Positions 1 through 7,068 of a stretch of 46,431 nucleotides of DNA are shown one piece after another. The notes under the pieces are model-generated. The model was given only the letters and a program-made list of their open reading frames with translations, did not search any database and was not told the origin of the DNA. A program made the translations under genes and the position numbers. Origin of the DNA: Allolucifera butyrica (GTDB lineage: Bacteria; Bacillota; Negativicutes; Sporomusales; UPPP01); NCBI RefSeq assembly GCF_900476375.1, contig NZ_UPPP01000082.1:1-46431 (forward strand). Reading direction: 5' to 3'. Numbering within the stretch: the first letter of the stretch is position 1; each line of letters opens with the position of its first letter.

Positions 1-405
1 CTGCTGGTAGAACGGCTGGCCAACACGGCAGCCAATGATTTAATGAACGTGATTACGATTACCTTAACGGTGGCCATTGGTTCCACCATGGTTGCGGATC
101 AATTCCTGACAGTGAAAACACTGGAAATTATTGTCCTCGGTTTGATTGCGTTCATGTGCGGAACGGCTTCCGGCGTTATCGGGGCCAGAATAATCAATTG
201 GTATACCGGTGGAAAGGTGAATCCGCTGGTGGGTTCCGCCGGGATTGCTTCCGTACCGATTGCCGCCCGTGTTTCCCACGTCGTTGGACTGCAGGAAAAT
301 CCATATAACTTCTTAATTATGCATGCCATGGGCCCCAATCTGGCCGGTGTATTCGGCACCGCTATTTCCGGCGGCATTATGCTGGCATTGCTGGGTGTAA
401 AATAA
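1..405 (+). CDS. mmdB: Sodium-translocating decarboxylase beta subunit (OadB/MmdB/GcdB family), 3' part
   Basis: This is the C-terminal 134 residues of the integral-membrane subunit of a biotin-dependent decarboxylase sodium pump. The frame is open from base 1, so the gene begins outside the window. The sequence has hydrophobic segments and the family's C-terminal signature: NPLVGSAGIASVPIAARV, then NFLIMHAMGPNLAGVFGT. In this family the beta subunit decarboxylates carboxybiotin on the carrier protein and couples this to sodium export. A small membrane peptide, an anchored delta subunit and a biotin carrier follow on the same strand, which fits one operon. The substrate (methylmalonyl-CoA, oxaloacetate, glutaconyl-CoA or malonate) cannot be told from this fragment; methylmalonyl-CoA is an inference from the neighbouring alpha subunit. 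Confidence 0.9.
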   Translation: MLVERLANTAANDLMNVITITLTVAIGSTMVADQFLTVKTLEIIVLGLIAFMCGTASGVIGARIINWYTGGKVNPLVGSAGIASVPIAARVSHVVGLQENPYNFLIMHAMGPNLAGVFGTAISGGIMLALLGVK

Positions 406-459
406 ACGGTATTGTCGAATGACAGAGGAATGCGAAAAATGGGATCATAAGGAAGTTAC

Positions 460-582
460 ATGATGAATATTACGGCGTTTTTATTGGCTTTGATTATTTC
501 ACTCGGTTATTACTTTTATACAGTGCGGAAAAGGCGAACCGGGTTAAAGCAGCAAAACAATATAAAATCCCAGGATGAGTAA
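460..582 (+). CDS. Small single-span membrane peptide in the decarboxylase operon (40 aa)
   Basis: An ATG ATG start preceded by AAGGAAG opens a 40-residue frame. Residues about 4-20 (ITAFLLALIISLGYYFY) are one membrane span, followed by a strongly basic stretch (RKRR) and a polar tail. It lies between the beta and delta subunit genes, 54 bases after beta and 70 before delta. I do not recognise it. Position and topology suggest a small accessory or assembly subunit of the sodium pump. The positive-inside rule places the N-terminus outside and the tail in the cytoplasm. It could also be a chance frame, but ribosome-binding site, span and position agree. Confidence 0.6.
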   Translation: MMNITAFLLALIISLGYYFYTVRKRRTGLKQQNNIKSQDE

Positions 583-652
583 TCAAAAGGTCCGGAAGCG
601 TAATATGCCGAAGTAGTAAGCTGTATTCAGTCCGAAAGGGGGAGTGCCAAGA

Positions 653-946
653 ATGATGTGGCTAATCCTGATTATTATTATCGTGGCTCTGTTTATGCTG
701 TTGCGCAAGAAGCCTGTGGAAGAGGCAAATCAGGCCGCTGATTTATCCCCGAGTACCGCGCATATGGCGGGAACAGCGACTCACGTAAGTCAGGCGGATC
801 ATGAAAATGATGAGCTTGTGGCGGTTATTATGGCTGCGATTGCGGAGTTCGAGGGGACAACGGAGTTTCAAGTGCTCCGGATTACGCACAGCAGTCCGAG
901 TTGGACCTTAACTTCGCGCCAAGAGCTTGTACATGGACGGCTGTAA
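653..946 (+). CDS. mmdD: Sodium-pump decarboxylase delta subunit (MmdD/OadG-like), membrane anchored
   Basis: Ninety-seven residues: one N-terminal membrane span (MMWLILIIIIVALFMLL), a basic stop (RKK), a polar linker, and a C-terminal domain with the SPSWTLTSRQELVHGRL motif that in this family ends the delta/gamma subunit. I chose ATG 653, about ten bases after GAAAGGGGG, over GTG 644, which abuts that ribosome-binding site. In OadG/MmdD proteins the span docks on the beta subunit and the tail contacts alpha, holding the complex at the membrane. The C-terminal domain is paralogous to the soluble protein at 6348-6545. The biotin carrier follows 37 bases downstream. Confidence 0.8.
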   Translation: MMWLILIIIIVALFMLLRKKPVEEANQAADLSPSTAHMAGTATHVSQADHENDELVAVIMAAIAEFEGTTEFQVLRITHSSPSWTLTSRQELVHGRL

Positions 947-983
947 CTTGTTAGGGTCAATTTAACTATGAGGAGGATGAACA

Positions 984-1382
984 ATGACAACGTATACAAT
1001 TACTGTAAATGGCAAGTCTTATGATGTTACGGTCGAGAAGAAGGGAGAAGCCGTAACCCCGCGGGTAGCGGCTCCCAGTGCCTCCGCTCCCGCTCCGGCC
1101 CCGGCCGCAGCTCCGGTTGCAGCTCCTGCGCCGGCTCCTAAAGCGAGTGCTCCGGCTGCCGGCGGAGCAGGCAGCCAGGTGGCAGCCCCGATGCCGGGAA
1201 AAGTTATTGCACTAAAAGTTAAAACTGGGGATAGTGTAAAAAAAGGACAAGAGGTACTTGTTATGGAAGCTATGAAAATGCATAATCCTGTGTTGGCTTC
1301 CGGCGATGGAGTTGTTAAAGAAATCTATGTAAAAGAGGGTGACCCGGTGCAGGCCGGACAAGCCCTGGCCTTGATCGGCTAA
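984..1382 (+). CDS. mmdC: Biotin carboxyl carrier (gamma) subunit of the decarboxylase
   Basis: This 132-residue protein has a short N-terminal domain, an Ala/Pro-rich flexible linker (about residues 30-60) and a C-terminal biotinyl domain with the canonical EAMKM motif. Lys98 is the predicted biotin attachment site. The carrier ferries the carboxyl group from the alpha-subunit active site to the membrane beta subunit. The ribosome-binding site AGGAGG is well placed. Length and layout match MmdC of Veillonella (known family). A second copy with a shorter linker lies at 6569-6952. It is the last gene of the first decarboxylase cluster and is followed by an inverted repeat. Confidence 0.92.
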   Translation: MTTYTITVNGKSYDVTVEKKGEAVTPRVAAPSASAPAPAPAAAPVAAPAPAPKASAPAAGGAGSQVAAPMPGKVIALKVKTGDSVKKGQEVLVMEAMKMHNPVLASGDGVVKEIYVKEGDPVQAGQALALIG

Positions 1383-1482
1383 ATGACCGCGGTACGCATA
1401 CTGCAGCATTTGTTGTACTCTGGTATCCTGCGAATACGGGAACCTTTAAACCTAAATGTCACATAAGTATCCTGATGCAAGT

Positions 1483-1510
1483 AAACAGTCCGGTTTTTAC
1501 CGGACTGTTT
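1483..1510 (+). terminator. Hairpin after the first decarboxylase cluster
   Basis: A perfect 12-base inverted repeat (AAACAGTCCGGT and its complement at 1499-1510) with a four-base loop lies 100 bases after the biotin carrier gene. The following bases are not T-rich, so it may be an imperfect intrinsic terminator or an mRNA 3'-end stabiliser. Confidence 0.6.
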
Positions 1511-2054
1511 ATGCTGATAACAAGGTGTATTGTACTGGTAAATTACCAGAATTTTTTAGGCGTTTTAAGTTACTGAATTGTGAAAAATGTCTGAATAGCA
1601 GAAGGAATTCGTCGAACCGTAGCGAATACTTATATACAGTAAGTTTATTATTGAACATTCACCCGGACAATTCGCAAAAGATTATAGTCAGGCTTTGCGA
1701 AGGACAGACTGGATGGTCTGTCCGGAAACAAGCTGAACAACCTGGACGGGATGAACAGACTGTCATATACCATGACAGAACGACGTTGTCTTGCACCAAG
1801 GTACGTCAGGTGGAAAATATTTATACTTTTTCCGCCTGTTGTTCCTTGGTCATTTTTATTTTTACGCTTCAGGGCTTTTGTTTTTAAGGACAGGCCCAAA
1901 CAAGCGTCAATAAAAGGAGGGGATTTGTACTTAATAATGATTGCCGAATACCGGAATCCGAAGGGGAGATGAAAAAAACAGAGTCGGTTTAGTATAATGC
2001 TGGGAAATTTAAATTGCAAAAACTGAGTTTGAATCTAATTCAAGGAGGTCAACT
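1511..2054. other. Gene-poor interval before the GntP permease
   Basis: About 540 bases with no convincing gene. Two further dyads are visible: 1702-1709 with 1716-1723 (GGACAGAC, 8 bp), and 1807-1817 with 1828-1838 (CAGGTGGAAAA, 11 bp with one G-T pair, A/T-rich loop). A TATAAT box lies at 1993-1998 and the permease ribosome-binding site AAGGAGG at about 2041-2047. I see no riboswitch that I recognise. The 143-codon frame at 1456-1887 looks non-coding (see rejected items). Confidence 0.4.
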
Positions 2055-3470
2055 ATGGAATTATTGGCCATATTAGTTAGTTTTGCATTACTGATGATAC
2101 TAGTTTATCGCGGCTATTCCCTGATTTTGTTTGCTCCGTTGTGCGCTATGCTGGCGGCGGCAGCCAGTCCGTTTCCGATCCTGCCGACCTTTAGTGAAAT
2201 CTATATGAGCAAGGCGGCGGAATTTGTAAAAATCTTCTTCCCCATTATGATGCTGGGCGCGGTTTTCGCCAAGATTATGGAAGAAGGCGGAATGGCTTCC
2301 GGCATAGCCGCCGCTATTAGCCGCACCCTGGGTAAAGAACGGGCGGTTCTTGCCGTTATGCTGGGCTGTGGCGTGCTGGTATACGGCGGGATCAGCGTAT
2401 TCGTCGCTGTTTTCGTTATGTATCCCTTTGGGGCCGTATTGTTCCGGGAAGCTAATATTCCCAAGCGTTTGCTGGCGGCAACCCTATGGATGGGAATTTT
2501 CACTTACGCCATGATTGCTCTGCCGGGTACTCCGCAGATCCAAAACATTATTCCCACTTCTTTCTTCGGCACAACGACCTGGGCTGCTCCGGTTACCGGC
2601 GTATTAAGCGCCATCGTCTATTTCGGACTGGGCCTTGGCTGGATAACCTACCGTTTCCGCAAATCCGGCAATGAAGGGTACGGCAATCATACCCTGAATG
2701 AGCCGAAACCGATGGATTCCGCTAAGTTGCCGCACTGGCTGCCTTCGATTCTGCCGCTGGTAGCTGTTGTTCTCGTTAATTTATACATGAGCAATCCTTT
2801 TAAATGGAGTTGGGCCTATTCCTGGAATTCGAATCTGCTTGAGCCGCTGAAACCGTTAAAGCTGGCGCTGATGAGTCCGGCCGTAGCGAACGTTCAGGCG
2901 GTCTGGTCTCTCGATGTTGCCCTTATCGTAGGTATTGTTCTGGGTCTTATTATCGGCCGCAAGCACATCTTCGAACGGGGCGTCCGTATTGCCAGTGTTC
3001 TGAGCTCCGGCGTTACCTCTTCCCTAACGGCAGTGCTGAATACGGCATCCGGGTTTGCGTTCGGCAGCCTTGTTGCTATATTGCCGGGGTTTGCAATTAT
3101 TAAAAATGCATTGCTGCATCTCCATTTCGGTTCCGGTCCGCTGGTTTCCGAAGTTATTACTACGAACCTTATGATTGCCTTTACCGGTTCAGCCTCCAGC
3201 GGTATTACAATTTCGCTGGGCATGTTAGGCGCAGACTGGCTGAAATGGGCGCATTCCGTCGGCATGTCGCCGCAAATTCTTCACCGGATGATTGACCTGG
3301 CTTCTGCCGGACTGGACACTGTGCCTCACAATGGGGCTCTTGTGACGCTGCTGGCAGTATGCGGTCTGACCCACAAAGAAGCGTATTATGATGTCTTTGT
3401 GCTGATGATGATGAAAGTACTGGTTCCGTTCCTGTTCATCTTCCTCTACATGATAACAGGAGTATCATAA
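2055..3470 (+). CDS. GntP-family permease
   Basis: A 471-residue polytopic membrane protein with roughly a dozen hydrophobic segments. It resembles the GntP / ion-transporter superfamily (gluconate, D-beta-hydroxybutyrate or related organic-acid:H+ symporters). Family-like features are the GGMASGIAAAISRTLGKERA region after the second span and the SASSGITISLGML / SAGLDTVPHNGALVTLL re-entrant regions near the C-terminus. It starts at an ATG behind AAGGAGG and stands alone between two terminators. Its place between decarboxylase clusters suggests uptake of a carboxylic acid for fermentation, but the substrate cannot be read from the sequence. Confidence 0.85.
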   Translation: MELLAILVSFALLMILVYRGYSLILFAPLCAMLAAAASPFPILPTFSEIYMSKAAEFVKIFFPIMMLGAVFAKIMEEGGMASGIAAAISRTLGKERAVLAVMLGCGVLVYGGISVFVAVFVMYPFGAVLFREANIPKRLLAATLWMGIFTYAMIALPGTPQIQNIIPTSFFGTTTWAAPVTGVLSAIVYFGLGLGWITYRFRKSGNEGYGNHTLNEPKPMDSAKLPHWLPSILPLVAVVLVNLYMSNPFKWSWAYSWNSNLLEPLKPLKLALMSPAVANVQAVWSLDVALIVGIVLGLIIGRKHIFERGVRIASVLSSGVTSSLTAVLNTASGFAFGSLVAILPGFAIIKNALLHLHFGSGPLVSEVITTNLMIAFTGSASSGITISLGMLGADWLKWAHSVGMSPQILHRMIDLASAGLDTVPHNGALVTLLAVCGLTHKEAYYDVFVLMMMKVLVPFLFIFLYMITGVS

Positions 3471-3490
3471 ATTTAAGTGATGATAGAAAC

Positions 3491-3528
3491 AAAGAAGCAC
3501 TCCCGCCAGGGGAGTGCTTCTTTACTTT
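3491..3528 (+). terminator. Bidirectional intrinsic terminator
   Basis: A 14-bp perfect stem (AAAGAAGCACTCCC at 3491-3504, complement at 3510-3523) with loop GCCAG. T-rich sequence follows on the + strand and the A-rich left arm gives a T tract on the other strand. It separates the permease from the convergent membrane-protein gene. Confidence 0.85.
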
Positions 3529-3567
3529 CCTTCCACTTAAAGACCCTTTGAGTCCGTCTTGTCAGAT

Positions 3568-3846
3568 TTATTTTTGTTGACGGCGGTAGCTATAATAGGC
3601 ATAAAGAACCAATATAACGCTTACCAATCCGAGCCTGGTCGTAAAAGACAATTGAAAGCCGGCGAAATGTACGAGCAGCATTACCCCCGAACTTAACAGG
3701 CAAAAGACAGCTACCGTCAGCACTTCTTTCCAGGCGGTATTTTTTTTGTTTTTATTGCGTAACAGCATAGCCCAGACAAAAAGAATAACAGCACCGGCCA
3801 AAAGCAAGTATGCCGTTGGCCAGATTAAGGCGTTTAACCAATCCAT
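3568..3846 (-). CDS. Small membrane protein of unknown function (92 aa)
   Basis: Starting at ATG 3846 (CGGAGTG about six bases upstream), this encodes 92 residues with three predicted membrane spans: near residues 8-26, 42-60 and 67-84. The loop between spans 1 and 2 is strongly basic (RNKNKKNTAWK) and the end is RRQQK. An upstream in-frame start at 3918 would add 24 residues but has no ribosome-binding site. It faces the GntP permease across a shared terminator. I do not recognise the family; the topology only says it is an inner-membrane protein. Confidence 0.6.
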   Translation of the reverse strand: MDWLNALIWPTAYLLLAGAVILFVWAMLLRNKNKKNTAWKEVLTVAVFCLLSSGVMLLVHFAGFQLSFTTRLGLVSVILVLYAYYSYRRQQK

Positions 3847-3951
3847 ATATTCACTCCGAACTTTAAGAATTGTTGGATAACCTATACAATAATAGCATTT
3901 AGTGCGAACCGGCGTCAATATTTTCGAAATAGGGAGGAAACGTTGTTTTTA

Positions 3952-3980
3952 GAAAAAAACACCTCGCATAAGCGGGTGTC
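3952..3980 (-). terminator. Terminator of the thioesterase gene
   Basis: Read on the minus strand, GACACCCGC-TTAT-GCG(A)GGTGT forms a stem with one bulge followed by a run of seven T. It lies about 40 bases after the stop of the thioesterase gene. Confidence 0.8.
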
Positions 3981-4018
3981 TTATATTTTGGGAATACCAA
4001 ATTTAGGTTTGATGCCGT

Positions 4019-4489
4019 TTAGATCCGATTCAGACGTTCTTCGGCCCGGCGAAAGAGTCTGTCTTTTTGGACTACCGCCCGTTCATGGGTGCCGCAGCCG
4101 ACTTCGCTATAGTCATCGGAAGCTACAATTTCAAAAAATAGCCGGTCGCCCTTGATTTGTTTTAAAGTCGATTTAACTCGCAAAACCATTCCCAGGCAAG
4201 TCGGCGCTTCGTGGGTTATTTCCAGAGATCTCCCAACAGTGACGAACCCGGGCGGCAAACGGTCCTCTACGGCGTTAACGGAAGCGTTAATCATCAAAGC
4301 GACAAAAGCCGGAGTGGCAATCAGATGCCCTAACGAACCGCTGCCGTAGTGCGCCGCTGTGTCGGATTCATCAATTAATTTTTGCACCGTAGCATCCAGA
4401 CCGGGCCATAATATACTTCGCAAATCAAATGAGGAGAGAAAATCAACAAAAGCCGTATTGTCTCTTGGAACATTATGAATATCCCGCAT
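4019..4489 (-). CDS. Hotdog-fold thioesterase, fluoroacetyl-CoA thioesterase (FlK) family
   Basis: A 156-residue protein whose residues about 25-150 match the FlK-like hotdog family: LIATPAFVALM (the helix region with the catalytic Thr), SLEITHEAPT (the catalytic-His strand) and the C-terminal EVGCGTHERAVV signature. Family members hydrolyse acyl-CoA thioesters. The glutamate that normally follows the ATPxxxALM segment appears to be Ile here, so activity may be altered. The first 20-25 residues extend beyond the usual family start, yet the ATG has a good ribosome-binding site (GGGAGG, seven bases), so I kept it. It is transcribed divergently from the alpha-subunit gene. Confidence 0.75.
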   Translation of the reverse strand: MRDIHNVPRDNTAFVDFLSSFDLRSILWPGLDATVQKLIDESDTAAHYGSGSLGHLIATPAFVALMINASVNAVEDRLPPGFVTVGRSLEITHEAPTCLGMVLRVKSTLKQIKGDRLFFEIVASDDYSEVGCGTHERAVVQKDRLFRRAEERLNRI

Positions 4490-4781
4490 ATCAATGCCTC
4501 CCCAAAATATTATCAGGTACTATAATCAAATTATATCATATGGTAATAATATCAAGCAACATATTTTGTATGTATACAAGACTGGTTTAGAATGCCCGGG
4601 TTTATAAAAATTATGCCTGCCCGGGCAGAATATAACTTCGGTTTATATTTCAATACGGGATAATTTGAATTACCTCAGAAAGGAAGGTACATAAAAACGT
4701 TCTGGTAAATTGGCAGGAAATAGTAAAAATACATAGTATTACTAATAATGTTGTAGAAAATTAACATTCGGAGGTAGGTAT
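4490..4781. promoter_or_regulatory. Divergent intergenic region between thioesterase and mmdA
   Basis: A 292-base AT-rich interval that must hold promoters for both strands. It contains two CCCGGG palindromes about 25 bases apart, the second inside the larger palindrome CTGCCCGGGCAG near 4615. The mmdA ribosome-binding site GGAGGT lies about eight bases before its ATG. No promoter boxes stand out clearly enough to place. Confidence 0.35.
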
Positions 4782-6311
4782 ATGGCTACAATTGCCGAAA
4801 AAATTCAGGAACTAAGGAATAAGCAGGAAAAGGTAATGCTGGGCGGCGGCCCTAAACGGATTGAGAAACAGCATGCCGGGGGAAAACTAACAGCCCGCGA
4901 ACGGATGGACATACTGTTTGATACCGGTTCTTTTGTGGAACTTGACCAATTTGTGACACATCGCTGTGTAAATTTCGGGATGGATAAAAAGGAAACTCCC
5001 GGCGAAGGGATTGTTACCGGCTATGGTACGATTAACGGGCGTTTGGTTTATGCCTTTGCTCAGGATTTTACGGTTGAAGGCGGATCACTGGGAGAAATGC
5101 ATGCCGCCAAAATTGTAAAAGTACAGGATCTGGCACTGAAAATGGGAGCACCGCTTATTGGCCTCAATGATTCCGGCGGAGCGCGGATTCAAGAGGGGGT
5201 TGATGCCTTATCCGGTTTCGGAAAGATTTTCCTGCGTAATACCATGGCGTCCGGCGTGATTCCCCAAATATCCGTAATTATGGGGCCTTGTGCCGGAGGT
5301 GCGGTGTATTCCCCCGCATTAACTGATTTTATTTTTATGGTTAAAAATACCAGTCAAATGTTTATTACGGGTCCGCAGGTAATCAAGTCGGTAACGGCGG
5401 AAGAAGTGACGGCGGAAGCTTTAGGCGGTGCGGTTACTCATAATAGCACATCGGGCGTGGCTCATTTTGCAGTGGAAAATGATGAGGACTGTATCAGTCA
5501 AATCAAATATTTGCTTGGGTTTTTGCCCGCAAATAATCTGGAAGATCCTCCTGTTGTGAATACGGGGGACCGGCCGGAGCGGATGGACGAGGCCCTGAAT
5601 ACTTTATTGCCGGATAACTCCAATCAACCCTATAATATGAAAGAGGTAATCCGGTCCATCGTGGACCGTGGCGAATTTAATGAAGTGCACCAGTATTTTG
5701 CGCAAAATATGATTACCTGTTTTGCCCGGCTGGATGGCAGCACTGTGGGAATTATAGCCAATCAGCCTACCGTAATGGCCGGCTGCCTCGATATTAATGC
5801 GTCCGATAAGTCCGCCCGGTTTATTCGGTTTTGTGATGCTTTTAATATTCCCTTGTTAAACCTGGTAGACGTACCGGGATTCTTGCCGGGAACAGGGCAG
5901 GAATACGGGGGAATTATCCGGCATGGAGCAAAAATGCTGTACGCCTACTCGGAAGCGACTGTTCCTAAAGTTACGGTGATTACCCGCAAAGCGTATGGCG
6001 GGTCTTATTTAGCAATGTGTTCGAAGGATTTGGGAGCCGATCAGGTTATAGCCTGGCCTTCGGCCGAGATTGCGGTTATGGGACCGGCCGGAGCTGCAAA
6101 TATTATTTTCCGCGGCGCTCCGGATGTACAGGAAAAAACGGCTCAGTATGTTGAAGAGTTTGCAACTCCCTATAAGGCCGCGGAACGGGGTTTCGTAGAC
6201 ATGGTTATTGAGCCGAGCCAAACCCGGCCTTGTATTATTTCGGCGTTACGCATGCTGAAAACAAAAAGAGAAGCCCGTCCGGCCAAGAAGCATGGCAATA
6301 TTCCCTTGTAA
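4782..6311 (+). CDS. mmdA: Methylmalonyl-CoA decarboxylase / carboxyltransferase alpha subunit
   Basis: A 509-residue crotonase-fold carboxyltransferase, full length for MmdA / PccB-type proteins. Domain 1 carries [12 protein letters not shown] and [20 protein letters not shown]; the oxyanion loops are [13 protein letters not shown] and, in domain 2, [22 protein letters not shown] and [10 protein letters not shown]. It moves the carboxyl group of (S)-methylmalonyl-CoA to or from carrier biotin in the cytoplasm. It is followed within 40 bases by a delta/epsilon-like protein and a biotin carrier, but no membrane beta subunit is encoded here. It may therefore pair with the beta subunit at base 1, or work in a soluble transcarboxylase. 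PccB of propionyl-CoA carboxylase is the main alternative, but no biotin carboxylase is nearby. Confidence 0.88.
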   Translation: MATIAEKIQELRNKQEKVMLGGGPKRIEKQHAGGKLTARERMDILFDTGSFVELDQFVTHRCVNFGMDKKETPGEGIVTGYGTINGRLVYAFAQDFTVEGGSLGEMHAAKIVKVQDLALKMGAPLIGLNDSGGARIQEGVDALSGFGKIFLRNTMASGVIPQISVIMGPCAGGAVYSPALTDFIFMVKNTSQMFITGPQVIKSVTAEEVTAEALGGAVTHNSTSGVAHFAVENDEDCISQIKYLLGFLPANNLEDPPVVNTGDRPERMDEALNTLLPDNSNQPYNMKEVIRSIVDRGEFNEVHQYFAQNMITCFARLDGSTVGIIANQPTVMAGCLDINASDKSARFIRFCDAFNIPLLNLVDVPGFLPGTGQEYGGIIRHGAKMLYAYSEATVPKVTVITRKAYGGSYLAMCSKDLGADQVIAWPSAEIAVMGPAGAANIIFRGAPDVQEKTAQYVEEFATPYKAAERGFVDMVIEPSQTRPCIISALRMLKTKREARPAKKHGNIPL

Positions 6312-6347
6312 CTGGAAGCATAAACGGGTTGATATGAGGTGATGGAA

Positions 6348-6545
6348 ATGGAAAAGCAGCCGGTTTCGCCTGAAATGCAACAACACGGCGAGGAAGCTGT
6401 CGTTGCAGCAATTATTGCAGCCCTTGCGGCGCAGGGATATAACCAAAGTCAAATTTCCTTGATACGCCGTTTGGATCAATCTCCTATTTGGAGTCAGACC
6501 GCAAGGATGGAAGGAATTCATGCACGAAGTTCAAGGTATTCATAA
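6348..6545 (+). CDS. mmdE: Decarboxylase delta/epsilon-like subunit without membrane anchor
   Basis: About 65 residues from ATG 6348 (TGAGGTGA upstream; GTG 6339 and ATG 6342 overlap that site). An alanine-rich helix (EEAVVAAIIAALAAQG) precedes SPIWSQTARMEGIHAR, the same SPxWxxxxRxExxHxR signature that ends the anchored delta protein at 653-946. It has no membrane span. In Veillonella, MmdE is a short protein resembling the tail of MmdD (established knowledge), so this is probably its counterpart, contacting the alpha subunit. It sits between the alpha and carrier genes in one operon. Confidence 0.7.
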   Translation: MEKQPVSPEMQQHGEEAVVAAIIAALAAQGYNQSQISLIRRLDQSPIWSQTARMEGIHARSSRYS

Positions 6546-6568
6546 TGTGACTGGGGAGGACATTCATA

Positions 6569-6952
6569 GTGAAAAAGTTTAAAGTAGTGGTAAATGGTAA
6601 TCCTTATTTTGTGGAAGTGGAAGAAATTCAGGCGATGAATCCGGTTCCCGCTGCCAAGACGGTTAGTAAAGCTGCGAGTCCTCAGACCCCGCAGAATGTA
6701 AGCGCTCCGGCTGGTATTGATGTTGCTGCGCCGGCGGGTTCACAGGTTGTGAACGCTCCCATGCCGGGGAAAATCTTAGCGGTTAATGTTAAAAAGGGCG
6801 ATTCCGTTAAACAGGGGGATGTGTTATGCATTTTGGAAGCCATGAAAATGCAAAATGACATTATAGCTCCTAAAGACGGGATAATTAATGAAATTCTTAT
6901 CACGGCAGGGCAAAGTGTTACCACCGGAAAGTCTTTGTTTTATCTGCAGTAA
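6569..6952 (+). CDS. mmdC: Second biotin carboxyl carrier protein
   Basis: A 127-residue biotin carrier with a GTG start behind GGGGAGGAC. The N-terminal strand region (KKFKVVVNGNPYFVEVEE) matches the one in the carrier at 984-1382, then comes a shorter Ala/Pro/Ser linker and a biotinyl domain with EAMKM; Lys93 is the predicted biotinylated residue. It carries carboxyl groups for the alpha subunit two genes upstream. Two carrier paralogues in 6 kb suggest two carboxyltransfer complexes or exchangeable carriers. Confidence 0.9.
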   Translation: MKKFKVVVNGNPYFVEVEEIQAMNPVPAAKTVSKAASPQTPQNVSAPAGIDVAAPAGSQVVNAPMPGKILAVNVKKGDSVKQGDVLCILEAMKMQNDIIAPKDGIINEILITAGQSVTTGKSLFYLQ

Positions 6953-6974
6953 CATACTCTGTGTAATTTATTAA

Positions 6975-6999
6975 CTATGCAGGCACAGGTCCTGCATAG
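6975..6999 (+). terminator. Hairpin after the second carrier gene
   Basis: A perfect 9-bp stem (CTATGCAGG / CCTGCATAG) with a seven-base loop lies 22 bases after the stop codon. T residues appear only about 12 bases further on, so termination may be partial and the transporter downstream may be co-transcribed. Confidence 0.5.
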
Positions 7000-7068
7000 C
7001 CGGTATTATACTTTTTCGGGCGCCTCATTTAACAAAAAATATGCCGGAAAATCGATGGGGGAATTTAA

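Noticed and set aside
1456..1887. 143-codon frame on the + strand
   Set aside because: It starts inside a terminator-like hairpin, has no ribosome-binding site, has a Cys/Ser/Arg-rich random composition and overlaps other dyads.
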